A stretch of DNA of 64,000 nt from an uncultured Bilophila sp. (GTDB taxonomy: Bacteria > Desulfobacterota > Desulfovibrionia > Desulfovibrionales > Desulfovibrionaceae). The stretch's first letter is position 1. Each line of letters begins with the position of its first letter. A model generated the notes under the pieces. It made no database searches, was not told where the DNA came from, and saw only the letters and a list, made by a program, of their open reading frames with translations. The translations under genes were made by a program, and so were the position numbers. The stretch covers positions 16,843 to 80,842 of the forward strand of contig CAJUHZ010000011.1 in the NCBI GenBank assembly GCA_910585945.1. The letters run 5' to 3'. This document shows positions 1 through 8,334 of this stretch, one piece after another.

Positions 1-273
1 CCTGTTGAACGGAACGGCGCTTTGGAGTATGACTTTGTGAAAGTCTGGTCATGTTTGATTTTGTGATGGATCGCCTTTCGCTGTTCGTTGAGGATCGAAG
101 CGAGGAGATGGGGCGGTGTGTCGCTGCCGGGTGTTGAGGGAGAAGGCGCCCGCCGGCATTCTCGTGCGCAGGGATCGGCGCGCGGGGGGGCCGGATGAAA
201 CATGTGGCTTGGGCCAGGCGGGCCGCGTTTGCGGTTCGCACGGGAGAGTACTTCAACCTGGAGGGATTTAGGC
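1..273. other. Upstream region of the GntP permease gene, no gene seen
   Basis: No convincing coding region was found here. The last bases carry a GGAGG ribosome binding site (about 260-264) that fixes the start of the permease gene. A short imperfect hairpin lies near 40-55. The end of any gene to the left is outside the window. Confidence 0.5.
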
Positions 274-1671
274 ATGGTTATTGGTATCCTCATATCGTTG
301 GCGCTGCTGACCTGGATCGCCTATCGGGGCTTTTCGGTCATTCTGTTCGCCCCGATCTGCGCGCTCCTGGCCGCCCTGACGGCCGGCATGTCGCTGATGC
401 CCACCTATTCCGAACTGTTCATGAATTCGGCCGGCACATATGTGAAAAACTTTTTCCCCATCTTCCTGCTTGGCGCGGTCTTCGGGAAAGTAATGGAAGA
501 AAGCGGCATGGCTCGTTCCATCGCGCGCTGGATCGTGCAGCGCCTCGGACCGGCGAGAGCCATCATTTCCATTGTGCTCGCGGCCTCCATCCTGACCTAC
601 GGCGGCGTGAGCCTCTTCGTGGTGGGCTTTGCCGTGTATCCGTTCGCGGCCTCCATCTTCCTTGAAGCGAATTTCCCCCGGCGGCTCATCCCCGGCGCCA
701 TCGCCCTCGGCGCCTTCGGCTGCACCATGACGGCCATCCCCGGCACGCCCCAGATCCAGAACATGATCCCGACCAAATATTTCAACACCGACGCTTTCGC
801 GGCCCCGGTGTTCGGCCTGATCGGCTCGGTGATCATTTACACGCTTGGCCTGCTCTGGCTTGAATACCGCAAGCACAAGATGATTGCGGCGGGCGAAGGC
901 TACGGGCGTCTCGACACCCGCACCGATCACAGCAAGAAGGACGATGTGGAAGACGTGCCGCCCCTGGTGGCCTTCATCCCCCTGCTTGCCGTGCTGGTGC
1001 TGAACTTCATCCTGACCAAGGTCATCGGCGGCTGGGATCAGTCCATCATTCAGGATCCGACATTCACCAAGCTGGCCCTTGCCTCCAAGGTCATCCCCGT
1101 GGCGACCTGGGCGCTGATCATCGCCCTTGTCTGCGGCATTCTGCTTGCCATCATCCTTTCCGCCAAGCAGTTCAAGCTGCGCGGCAACCTCATGCTGGCC
1201 CTCAACGCCGGGACCATCGGCTCCCTGCTGGCCATCATGAACACCGCTTCGGAAGTGGGCTACGGGAACATCATCAGCTCGCTCCCCGGCTTCCGGTCCG
1301 TGCGTGACTTCCTGATGAGCGTTGACCCCGGAACCCCGCTGATTTCCGAAGCCATCATGGTCAACCTGCTCGCCGGCATCACCGGTTCGGCCTCGGGCGG
1401 CATGAGCATCGCGCTGGAAACCATGGGGCAGCGGTATCTTGAATGGGCCCTGCAGGCGGGCATCAATCCCGAACTGCTGCACCGCGTGGCGGCCATGTCC
1501 TCGGGCGGTTTCGATACCATGCCGCACAACGGCGCGGTCATCACCCTGCTGGCCATCTGCGGCATGACCCACAAGGAATCCTACCCTGATATCGGCATGG
1601 TTTCCCTGGTCATCCCGGTGGGCACCACGTTTGCCATGATCATTGTCGGTTCCATCTTCGGTCTGGTGTAG
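274..1671 (+). CDS. GntP-family permease (gluconate / hydroxy-acid:H+ symporter type)
   Basis: Integral inner-membrane permease of 465 residues, a normal length for the GntP family, which imports gluconate, D-serine, hydroxybutyrate and similar hydroxy acids with protons. The sequence is almost entirely hydrophobic segments, with the family-like stretch GCTMTAIPGTPQIQN near residue 150 and a glycine/serine-rich GITGSASGGMSIA loop near residue 370. I start it at the ATG at 274 because a GGAGG lies about nine bases upstream; an in-frame ATG at 202 would add 24 arginine-rich residues without a membrane signal. A strong hairpin terminator follows, but the next two genes on the same strand encode a CoA-transferase and an (R)-enoyl-CoA hydratase, which hints at a 3-hydroxy acid as substrate. 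The family call is solid; the substrate is inferred from neighbours. Confidence 0.85.
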   Translation: MVIGILISLALLTWIAYRGFSVILFAPICALLAALTAGMSLMPTYSELFMNSAGTYVKNFFPIFLLGAVFGKVMEESGMARSIARWIVQRLGPARAIISIVLAASILTYGGVSLFVVGFAVYPFAASIFLEANFPRRLIPGAIALGAFGCTMTAIPGTPQIQNMIPTKYFNTDAFAAPVFGLIGSVIIYTLGLLWLEYRKHKMIAAGEGYGRLDTRTDHSKKDDVEDVPPLVAFIPLLAVLVLNFILTKVIGGWDQSIIQDPTFTKLALASKVIPVATWALIIALVCGILLAIILSAKQFKLRGNLMLALNAGTIGSLLAIMNTASEVGYGNIISSLPGFRSVRDFLMSVDPGTPLISEAIMVNLLAGITGSASGGMSIALETMGQRYLEWALQAGINPELLHRVAAMSSGGFDTMPHNGAVITLLAICGMTHKESYPDIGMVSLVIPVGTTFAMIIVGSIFGLV

Positions 1672-1713
1672 AATCGTGATCGCCTCCCGCGGGGGTTGCC
1701 CGGCGGGAGCCGC

Positions 1714-1774
1714 GCGGGAAGCGGCGCGCGCCGCTTCCCGCCTTTTGCAAAAAGGCATCTTTTTTCGCCAACGC
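1714..1774 (+). terminator. Intrinsic terminator after the GntP permease gene
   Basis: A perfect GC-rich inverted repeat (1714-1741, arm GCGGGAAGCGGCG) is followed by a second small hairpin (CCTTTT / AAAAGG) and a T-rich tract ending about 1774. This is a typical Rho-independent terminator, so the downstream CoA-transferase gene probably has its own promoter or depends on read-through. Confidence 0.7.
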
Positions 1775-1854
1775 TCGCCCGGGCTGTGCGCGCCCGCGGC
1801 GAGGCAGGATCATCCGCCCCTGCGCGGCATGATCCTTATATCCAAGGAGGAAAC

Positions 1855-3402
1855 ATGGCCAAATTCATGACGCCCCGTGAAGCCGTCGAGCTTATCAAGG
1901 ATGGCGACACTCTGGCGACCGGAGGTTTTCTGAACAACGGCTTTGCGGAAAGCCTGGCGATCGCCCTTGAAGAACGTTTTGTCGAAACCGGCAAACCCAG
2001 CGATCTGACTCTGGTGTACGCGGCCGGCCAGGGCGACGGCAAGGACAGGGGCCTGAACCACCTCGGACATGAAAAACTGCTGAAGCGCGTTATCGGCGGG
2101 CATTGGAATCTCTCCCCGAAAATCGGCGCGCTGGCCGTCGCGAACAAAATCGAAGCCTACAATCTGCCCCAGGGCACCATCTCCCAACTGTACCGCGACA
2201 TTGCCGCGCACAAGGTGGGAACCATCACCCATGTGGGCCTGAAAACCTTTGTGGACCCCCGGATCGACGGCGGCAAGATCAACGATGTGACCAAGGAAGA
2301 GATTGTCGAGCTTATCAACATCGCCGGTCAGGAGCGTTTGCTCTACAAGGCGTTCCCCCTCAACGTCTGCTTCCTGCGCGGCACCTATGCCGATGAAAAG
2401 GGTAACATCACCCTGGAAAAGGAAGGCGTGACCCTTGACACCACTTCCATGGCCCAGGCCGTGAAAAATTCCGGCGGCACGGTCATCGTGCAGGTGGAAA
2501 AGGTGGTCAAGGCCGGCACGCTTGATCCCAAAAAGGTCAAAATTCCCCATATCTACGTTGACGTCGTTGTCGCCGTGCCGGCGGCGGAGCACATGCCCGA
2601 AGCCGATCCAGACATGCTTGCGGTCTACAACGGCGATCTGCACATTCCCGCCGACTCTTTGCCGCCCCTGCCGCTCGGAGATCGCAAGATCATCGCCCGT
2701 CGCGCCGCCATGGAACTGCAGCCCGGCTCCGTGGTCAACCTCGGCATCGGCGTGCCCGAAGCCGTGGCCCTCGTGGCCAATGAAGAAGGCATCGGTGACT
2801 ACATGACCCTCACCGTGGAGGCCGGCCCCGTGGGCGGCATTCCGGCGGGCGGACTGAGCTTTGGCCTTTCCGTCAACGGGGATTGCATTCTCGACCAGGC
2901 CTACCAGTTCGATTTCTATGACGGCGGCGGCCTTGACCTTGCCTACCTCGGCCTTGCCGAATGCGACGAAGCCGGCAACATCAACGTGAGCAAGCTCGGC
3001 CCGCGCGTGACCGGTTGCGGCGGCTTCATCAACATCACGCAGAACGCCAAGCGTCTGTTCTTCTGCGGAACCTTCACGGCCAAGGGCCTGAAGATCGCCA
3101 CGGGCGACGGCACGCTGAAGATCGTCCAGGAAGGATCGGCCAGGAAGTTCCTGAAGAAAGTCGGCCACGTGACCTTCAGCGGCGAATACGCGCAGGAAGT
3201 GAACCAGCCGGTGCTCTACATCACCGAGCGCGCCGTGTTCGAACTCCGCAAGGACGGCCTGCACCTGATCGAAATCGCCCCCGGCATCGATCTGGAAAAG
3301 GATATTCTGGCGCATATGGACTTCACGCCCAAGATGGACACGCCGCCGAAGCTGATGGACGCGCGCATCTTCACGGACGCGCCCATGGGGCTTAAGAACT
3401 GA
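1855..3402 (+). CDS. Acyl-CoA:acetate / propionate CoA-transferase (YdiF/Pct type, fused alpha-beta)
   Basis: Cytoplasmic enzyme of 515 residues that moves CoA between acyl-CoA (acetyl-, propionyl-, acetoacetyl-CoA) and a free carboxylic acid. It is the single-chain form in which both halves of a family I CoA-transferase are fused. The alpha half carries the oxyanion/CoA-binding stretch GDTLATGGF near residue 16. The beta half carries the catalytic-glutamate motif VEAGPVGG, with the glutamate at about residue 322, preceded by NLGIGVPE. The start at 1855 is set by AAGGAGG six bases upstream. It lies about 110 bases before a MaoC-type hydratase on the same strand, consistent with activation of a short hydroxy acid followed by dehydration. 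The exact acyl specificity cannot be read from sequence. Confidence 0.88.
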   Translation: MAKFMTPREAVELIKDGDTLATGGFLNNGFAESLAIALEERFVETGKPSDLTLVYAAGQGDGKDRGLNHLGHEKLLKRVIGGHWNLSPKIGALAVANKIEAYNLPQGTISQLYRDIAAHKVGTITHVGLKTFVDPRIDGGKINDVTKEEIVELINIAGQERLLYKAFPLNVCFLRGTYADEKGNITLEKEGVTLDTTSMAQAVKNSGGTVIVQVEKVVKAGTLDPKKVKIPHIYVDVVVAVPAAEHMPEADPDMLAVYNGDLHIPADSLPPLPLGDRKIIARRAAMELQPGSVVNLGIGVPEAVALVANEEGIGDYMTLTVEAGPVGGIPAGGLSFGLSVNGDCILDQAYQFDFYDGGGLDLAYLGLAECDEAGNINVSKLGPRVTGCGGFINITQNAKRLFFCGTFTAKGLKIATGDGTLKIVQEGSARKFLKKVGHVTFSGEYAQEVNQPVLYITERAVFELRKDGLHLIEIAPGIDLEKDILAHMDFTPKMDTPPKLMDARIFTDAPMGLKN

Positions 3403-3408
3403 CGCCGA

Positions 3409-3439
3409 CTCCCGCGAAGCGCCCGGCGCTTCGCGGGAG
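3409..3439. repeat. Perfect GC-rich hairpin between the CoA-transferase and hydratase genes
   Basis: An almost loopless inverted repeat with 14-15 bp arms (CTCCCGCGAAGCGCC and its complement) lies directly after the CoA-transferase stop. There is no T-run behind it, so it is more likely an mRNA-stabilising or processing hairpin than a terminator. Confidence 0.5.
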
Positions 3440-3511
3440 AAGCCTGTTGCGGCTTTCCGCCGCCCGGCGGCGGAACAAACGAATGAACCTCAGCCACAAG
3501 GAGCATCTGTC

Positions 3512-3925
3512 ATGGAATGGACGTATGACAAACTGAAAGTCGGCGACAAGGACAGCGTTTCCAAAGTGGTCACCGGCGAAGACGTGGCCGATTTCGCGCG
3601 CATCAGCCTCGACAACAACCGTGTGCATCTTGATGAAGAATACGCCAAGACCACGCCGTTTGGCCGTCGCATCGCCCACGGCATGTTCGGCGCGGGGCTT
3701 ATCTCGGCGGCCCTCGGCACCAAGCTGCCCGGCTACGGCACCATTTATATGGGCCAGAACCTCAAGTTCATGGCTCCCGTGTTCCTTGGCGATACCATCA
3801 CCGCCTGGGTGGAAGTTGTTGAAAAGATCGACGCGAAGAAGCGCCTGAAGCTGAAAACCTGGGTCGAAAATCAGGACGGCAAAGTCGTGATCGACGGCGA
3901 CGCCTTGGTTATGTTCAACAAGTAG
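3512..3925 (+). CDS. MaoC-family (R)-specific enoyl-CoA hydratase (PhaJ-like)
   Basis: Single hot-dog-fold protein of 137 residues, the usual size of PhaJ-type (R)-specific enoyl-CoA hydratases, which interconvert (R)-3-hydroxyacyl-CoA and trans-2-enoyl-CoA. The hydratase-2 signature is complete: Asp34 and His39 in SLDNNRVHLDEEYA, followed by FGRRIAHGM. The start has an AGGAG upstream and a clear terminator follows the stop. It sits behind a CoA-transferase and a GntP permease, so I infer a route in which an imported 3-hydroxy acid is activated to its CoA ester and dehydrated. Related members act on mesaconyl- or longer enoyl-CoAs, so the chain length is open. Confidence 0.88.
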   Translation: MEWTYDKLKVGDKDSVSKVVTGEDVADFARISLDNNRVHLDEEYAKTTPFGRRIAHGMFGAGLISAALGTKLPGYGTIYMGQNLKFMAPVFLGDTITAWVEVVEKIDAKKRLKLKTWVENQDGKVVIDGDALVMFNK

Positions 3926-3948
3926 CGTTGTGCGCCGCAAGATTCGTC

Positions 3949-3984
3949 AGCCCGCCCCCCGGAAGAGGAGCGGGCTGTTTTGTT
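3949..3984 (+). terminator. Intrinsic terminator after the MaoC hydratase gene
   Basis: AGCCCGC (3949-3955) pairs with GCGGGCT (3970-3976) and is followed by GTTTTGTTTT. It ends the CoA-transferase/hydratase transcription unit and faces the convergent cyclase gene. Confidence 0.8.
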
Positions 3985-4071
3985 TTGAGATCGGAGAATC
4001 CCGGATCAACCCCCGTTCTGTCGCTGACCGTCTGCCCACGCAGTCGGCAGAGCTTTTTGCCAGTCAGGATG

Positions 4072-4809
4072 CTATGCGATCAGCGCCACCAGACGCACAG
4101 GGGATCCGGTGGCTCCGGTCAGCTTGAGGGGAAGGGCCGAGGCCAGAAAAAGCCCGTCCGGCAAGTCTCCGGTCTTGACCACGCCCTCGATGATCGCAAC
4201 GCCCTGGGAGAGGAGCAGCGTGTGCGCCGGCCGTTCGGCGTCGCGGCGGTCGTCCACGGTGGGGCCGTTGACGCCCACGGCGCGGGCGTCAAGCTCCTTG
4301 AGCAGGCGACAGGCCCGGGGCGTCAGGAACGGGGCCTGACCATATTCGGGAAAGCCCACATGCCGGTCATGCCCGGTATGCAGAAGGATGAGCGATTGTT
4401 TGGGCGGCATGCCGAGGCTTTCCTCCCCTTTCGCCTTGAGGCGGGCGTTCATGGCGTCCAGCGCGGCGAGGATATCCGACGCGTCGATCCGCTGGAACAG
4501 ACTGCCGGGCGCAAGATCCAGCCGAATGGCGGGCATGAGGCAAAACGCCTCGATATCCGCCCGGTCAATGCCCGGCCCGTCCGGGATGAAATGCGAAGGC
4601 GCGTCCATGTGCGTTCCGCAATGGTCGTTCATCCCGAACCAGGTTATCTTGTATTGCGGGGCGCCTTCCGGCGCGGGATCTCCATGCCGCCGCAAAACGC
4701 GCTGCTCCACGCCCGGTTCCACGGGCGAGGGCGTGGCCGGATTCAGCGGCATGGTCAGATCCACGACGCGAAAAGGCCGCGCCAGCAGCATGCTCATGAG
4801 CGAGGTCAT
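4072..4809 (-). CDS. Cyclase-family metal-dependent amidohydrolase (kynurenine formamidase-like)
   Basis: Protein of 245 residues of the cyclase/KynB fold. The metal-binding signature HCGTHMDAPSHF (consensus HxGTHxDxPxHF) is present near residues 62-73, and a conserved GVNGPTVDD stretch lies near residue 190. Characterised relatives are kynurenine formamidase, isatin hydrolase and polyketide cyclase-like proteins, so it probably hydrolyses a cyclic or N-formyl amide with a divalent metal. It is the last gene of a hisS-aspS-cyclase string: its ATG shares four bases (ATGA) with the aspS stop, so translation is probably coupled. Nothing near it encodes tryptophan breakdown, so I do not call it KynB. 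Confidence 0.75.
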   Translation of the reverse strand: MTSLMSMLLARPFRVVDLTMPLNPATPSPVEPGVEQRVLRRHGDPAPEGAPQYKITWFGMNDHCGTHMDAPSHFIPDGPGIDRADIEAFCLMPAIRLDLAPGSLFQRIDASDILAALDAMNARLKAKGEESLGMPPKQSLILLHTGHDRHVGFPEYGQAPFLTPRACRLLKELDARAVGVNGPTVDDRRDAERPAHTLLLSQGVAIIEGVVKTGDLPDGLFLASALPLKLTGATGSPVRLVALIA

Positions 4810-6629
4810 TTTGCCCCGTCCTTCGCTTCCTCGCGCAGGCGCAGGCCGAGTTCCCGCAGTTGCTTGGCCGCCACGGCGTCCGGAGCGTTGGTGAGCAGGC
4901 AGGTGGCCTTCTGCGTCTTGGGGAAGGCGATGACGTCACGGATGGAAGGCGAGCCGCTCATCAGCATGACAAGGCGATCCAGCCCGAACGCGATGCCGCC
5001 GTGCGGCGGAGCGCCGTGTTCCAGAGCCTGGATGAAAAAGCCGAACTGGGCTTCCGCATCTTCGGGCGAGAAGCCGAGGGCCTCGAACATCTTGCGCTGC
5101 ACGTCCGCCCGGTGGATGCGGATGGATCCGCCGCCCACCTCGTTGCCGTTGAGCACCATGTCGTAGGCCCGCGCCCGCGCGGCGGCCGGATCTGTGGTCA
5201 TGATGTCGAGATCGCCCTCGCGCGGCGAGGTGAAGGGGTGGTGGCAGGCCACATAGCGTTTTTCCTCCTCGTCGTATTCATAGAGGGGGAAGTCCGTCAC
5301 CCACAGGAAATTCCAGGCGTTTTCGGGGACAAGCCCGAGCCGTTCCGCCAGATGCACGCGCAGGTTGCCGAGGGCCGCGTTGACCATGACCGGTTCCCCG
5401 GCCTGGAAAAACACGATGTCTCCGGTGGAGAGGTTCAGCGTCCGGGCAAGGCCGGCGCGTTCTTCCTCGGAAAGGAACTTGGCGATGGGCGACTGCCATT
5501 CGCCCTCCCGGATCTTGATCCAGGCAAGCCCTTGCGCGCCGTAGATCTTCACGAATTCCGTGAGTTCGTCGATTTCCTTGCGGGTGAGTTTTTCGCCGCC
5601 GGGCACGCGCATGGCCTTCACCAGCGGGGCGGAGGCGAAGAGTTTGAAGTTGGAATGGCGCACGATGCCGGTCACGTCTTCAAGCTCCAGACCGAAGCGG
5701 GTATCCGGCTTGTCCACGCCGTAGCGGCGCATGGCTTCGTCCCAGGTCATGCGCGGGAAGGGGCGCGGCAGGTCAACCCCGAGCGCCTCCCTGAACACGC
5801 GGCTCATGAGGTTTTCGGCCATGTCCATGACTTGCGTCTCGTCAGCGAAGCTCATTTCAATGTCCACCTGGGTGAACTCGGGCTGACGGTCGGCCCGCAG
5901 GTCTTCGTCACGGAAGCAGCGCACGATCTGGAAGTAGCGGTCAAGGCCGGACACCATGCACAGTTGCTTGAAAATCTGGGGCGACTGGGGCAGGGCGTAG
6001 AACTGCCCGCGGTTCAGGCGGCTCGGCACGAGGAAATCCCGCGCGCCCTCGGGGGTGGACTTGGTGAGAAAGGGGGTTTCCACTTCCAGAAAGCCGTCGC
6101 CGGTCAGGGCGGCGCGCACGGCCTGGGCTGTCCGGCTCCGCAACTCCAGGTTGCGGGCCATGCGCGGGCGGCGAAGATCCAGGTAGCGCCATTGCAGACG
6201 GAGGTTTTCCCCGGCTTCCACCCGATCCTCGATCTGGAAGGGCGGGGTTTTCGAGGTGTTGAGGAGTTTCCACTCTGTGACGACGATTTCGATTTCGCCG
6301 GTCTTCATGTTCGGGTTGGTCATGCCGTCAGGGCGCGGGCGCACTCGTCCGCGCACGGCGAGGACATATTCCGAGCGCAGAACATGGGCGGTTTCGTGCG
6401 CTTCGGGGGCCGTATCCGGGCTGAACACCACCTGGGTAAGGCCGTAGCGATCGCGTAGATCGATGAAAATCAGCCCGCCGTGATCCCGCCGGTACTGAAC
6501 CCAGCCCATGAGGCAGACCTCTTTGCCGTTGTCGGCCAGGGTCAGTTCGCCGTTGGTGTGGGTGCGTTTCCAGTCGCCAAGGGCTTCGGGCGCGCACTCG
6601 GCCCCGTATTCTTTGCCTTCTTCACTCAT
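4806..6629 (-). CDS. aspS: Aspartyl-tRNA synthetase
   Basis: Class IIb aminoacyl-tRNA synthetase of 607 residues that charges tRNA-Asp (and possibly tRNA-Asn) in the cytoplasm. An N-terminal OB-fold anticodon-binding domain (VCLMGWVQYRRDHGGLIF) is followed by the catalytic core with motif 2 FRDEDLRADRQPEFTQ and motif 3 GIAFGLDRLVML, and by the bacterial GAD insertion between them. I choose the ATG at 6629, which has AGGA eight bases upstream and gives a normal N-terminus. An in-frame ATG at 6749 overlaps the hisS stop as ATGA but would add 40 residues that do not look like the family. It is co-transcribed with hisS, a common bacterial arrangement. Confidence 0.96.
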   Translation of the reverse strand: MSEEGKEYGAECAPEALGDWKRTHTNGELTLADNGKEVCLMGWVQYRRDHGGLIFIDLRDRYGLTQVVFSPDTAPEAHETAHVLRSEYVLAVRGRVRPRPDGMTNPNMKTGEIEIVVTEWKLLNTSKTPPFQIEDRVEAGENLRLQWRYLDLRRPRMARNLELRSRTAQAVRAALTGDGFLEVETPFLTKSTPEGARDFLVPSRLNRGQFYALPQSPQIFKQLCMVSGLDRYFQIVRCFRDEDLRADRQPEFTQVDIEMSFADETQVMDMAENLMSRVFREALGVDLPRPFPRMTWDEAMRRYGVDKPDTRFGLELEDVTGIVRHSNFKLFASAPLVKAMRVPGGEKLTRKEIDELTEFVKIYGAQGLAWIKIREGEWQSPIAKFLSEEERAGLARTLNLSTGDIVFFQAGEPVMVNAALGNLRVHLAERLGLVPENAWNFLWVTDFPLYEYDEEEKRYVACHHPFTSPREGDLDIMTTDPAAARARAYDMVLNGNEVGGGSIRIHRADVQRKMFEALGFSPEDAEAQFGFFIQALEHGAPPHGGIAFGLDRLVMLMSGSPSIRDVIAFPKTQKATCLLTNAPDAVAAKQLRELGLRLREEAKDGAK

Positions 6630-6745
6630 ACCGTCGTCCTTGAAGCCTCCCCGGCGGGAGGCGGTTTGCGCAGTCGGCAGAGCATGTTCACGGCGGGAAT
6701 GCTCGCGAAGATGCTCGTAAAAGTGCTCCGGGTTCAGCCCTGTCC

Positions 6746-7990
6746 TCATGCCGTCATGTGCCGCGCGGCTTCCGCCAGAGGCACGGACGTTTGTTCTCCG
6801 CTGTCCATGTTCTTGATCACCACGCGCCCGCTGGCCAGTTCGTCCTCGCCGAGCAGCAGGGCGCGCCGAGCGCCGCTTTTGCCTGCCTGGCGCATGGCGC
6901 TTTTGACGCTTCTCGCCGCAAAGGCCATGTCTCCGCGCAGGCCGGCGTCGCGCAGGGTCTGGGCCAGGGCGAAGGCCGCGTCGCGCGCGGCGTCGGCCAG
7001 AACGGCGATGGTGAAATCGGGGCGCGCGGCATCCGCTCCGGCGGGGAGCAGGAGCGCCAGCCGTTCCATGCCGCAGGCGAAACCAAGCCCCGGCAGATCC
7101 GGCCCGCCAAGCTGGGCCACGAGGCCGTCGTAGCGGCCGCCGCCGGCTACCGTGCCCTGTGCGCCGATGCGCGCCGAAACCACTTCAAATGTGGTGCGGG
7201 TATAGTAGTCAAGCCCGCGCACCAGGCGGTGATCGAGCACATAGGGGATGTTTTGCGCGTCGAGCAGCCGGCGCGTCACGGCAAAGTGTTCGGCGCAATC
7301 CGGGCAATTGTGATCAAGTATTTTCGGGGCCTGTTCCGTATGCTCTCTGCATGAGGGAACCTTGCAGTCGAGCACGCGGAGCGGATTGGTGATCATGCGC
7401 CGGCGGCAGTCCTCGCACAGGGCTTCGGGGTCAAGGCCGCTCAACCAGCGGGAAAGTTCGTTCCGGTAGGCCGGCCGGCACGCGGGGCAGCCGAGGGAGT
7501 TCAGGTGCAGGGTCAGTTCTTCGATGCCCAGCGCCGAGAGAAAGCGCATGGCCATGACGATGATCTCGGCGTCGGCCCAGGGTTCGGAAGGCCCCACGCA
7601 TTCGCAGTTGATCTGGTGGAACTGGCGCATCCGCCCCTTTTGCGGGCGCTCGTAGCGGAACATCGGGCCGCAGGTGAAAAACTTGCTCACGGCCTCGTTG
7701 CGCCCGCTTTCGACAAACGCGCGGATGACGCCGGCCGTGGCCTCCGGCCTCAGGGTGAGGGAACGGCCCTTGCGATCCGGGAAGGTGTACATTTCCTTTT
7801 GCACCACGTCCGTTTCCGTGCCGATGCCGCGGCTGAACAGTTCCGTGCGTTCCAGCAGGGGGGTGCGGAGTTCCCTGTAGCCGTAACGGAAAAAAATGTC
7901 CCGCGCCACGGCTTCCATGCGCGTGAACGCGTCGCTTTCGGGCGGGAAAAGATCGGCAAAACCTTTGATTGCTGTCACTGCGTCGCTCAT
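6746..7990 (-). CDS. hisS: Histidyl-tRNA synthetase
   Basis: Class IIa synthetase of 414 residues that charges tRNA-His. The catalytic domain begins at AIKGFADLFPPES and continues with motif 2 (MFRYERPQKGRMRQFHQ) and the histidine-specific signatures LVRGLDYYTRTTFEV and GGGRYDGL. The C-terminal anticodon-binding domain covers about the last 90 residues. The start at 7990 gives the conserved N-terminus; a longer frame to 8056 adds only low-complexity sequence. It is first in the hisS-aspS-cyclase operon. The cognate tRNA-His gene is also in this window (about 32.6 kb). Confidence 0.96.
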   Translation of the reverse strand: MSDAVTAIKGFADLFPPESDAFTRMEAVARDIFFRYGYRELRTPLLERTELFSRGIGTETDVVQKEMYTFPDRKGRSLTLRPEATAGVIRAFVESGRNEAVSKFFTCGPMFRYERPQKGRMRQFHQINCECVGPSEPWADAEIIVMAMRFLSALGIEELTLHLNSLGCPACRPAYRNELSRWLSGLDPEALCEDCRRRMITNPLRVLDCKVPSCREHTEQAPKILDHNCPDCAEHFAVTRRLLDAQNIPYVLDHRLVRGLDYYTRTTFEVVSARIGAQGTVAGGGRYDGLVAQLGGPDLPGLGFACGMERLALLLPAGADAARPDFTIAVLADAARDAAFALAQTLRDAGLRGDMAFAARSVKSAMRQAGKSGARRALLLGEDELASGRVVIKNMDSGEQTSVPLAEAARHMTA

Positions 7991-8334
7991 GGGGAGTATC
8001 CGCGCTGTTGCTGAAGGTGGGCGCGGCCGGTGCACCGGGTGCCGGGCGGCCGCCAATTCCCCAGAATAGGCTGTTTCTCAAGGCTTGTCAAAATGCGGCG
8101 GCAGGGCGGCGTGAACTCTTGGGGCATCATGCCTCCGACGGGGTGTGGGGAAGCGCCCCGCACGAGACAGCCCGCCATTTTCAGGCCGGGCCACTGTCGG
8201 GCTGCTTCAAGGCTGGAAGGCGAGAGGCTTTTGTGTTATTGGGGTTCACGAGAAACGCTTCGCCTGCGGCCCGCGTCTGTTGCGGGCGGCTCCCGATGCG
8301 CCAGGTCCGGCCATGACGCGCATGGCAGAGGTTC
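7991..8334. other. Divergent intergenic region between hisS and the sensor kinase
   Basis: No gene is supported in these 344 bases. The region must hold the hisS promoter on the minus strand and the kinase promoter on the plus strand. It also carries one copy of the GC-rich dispersed hairpin family (8121-8161). Confidence 0.6.
8121..8161. repeat. GC-rich dispersed hairpin repeat, copy 1
   Basis: GGGGCATCATGCCTCCGACG followed by GGGTGTGGGGAAGCGCCCC. This is the inverted orientation of copies at 38797, 48821 and 62883, which share the core CCCCACACCCCGCCGGGG and the GCAT(C/G)ATGCC centre. Confidence 0.65.

Noticed and set aside
4072..4809. Kynurenine formamidase KynB
   Set aside because: The metal motif is shared by the whole cyclase family, and no tryptophan or kynurenine genes are nearby, so a specific name is not justified.
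6630..6749. aspS starting at the ATG at 6749 that overlaps the hisS stop as ATGA
   Set aside because: The additional 40 residues do not resemble the AspS N-terminus, and a better start with AGGA spacing lies at 6629. It remains a possible alternative.
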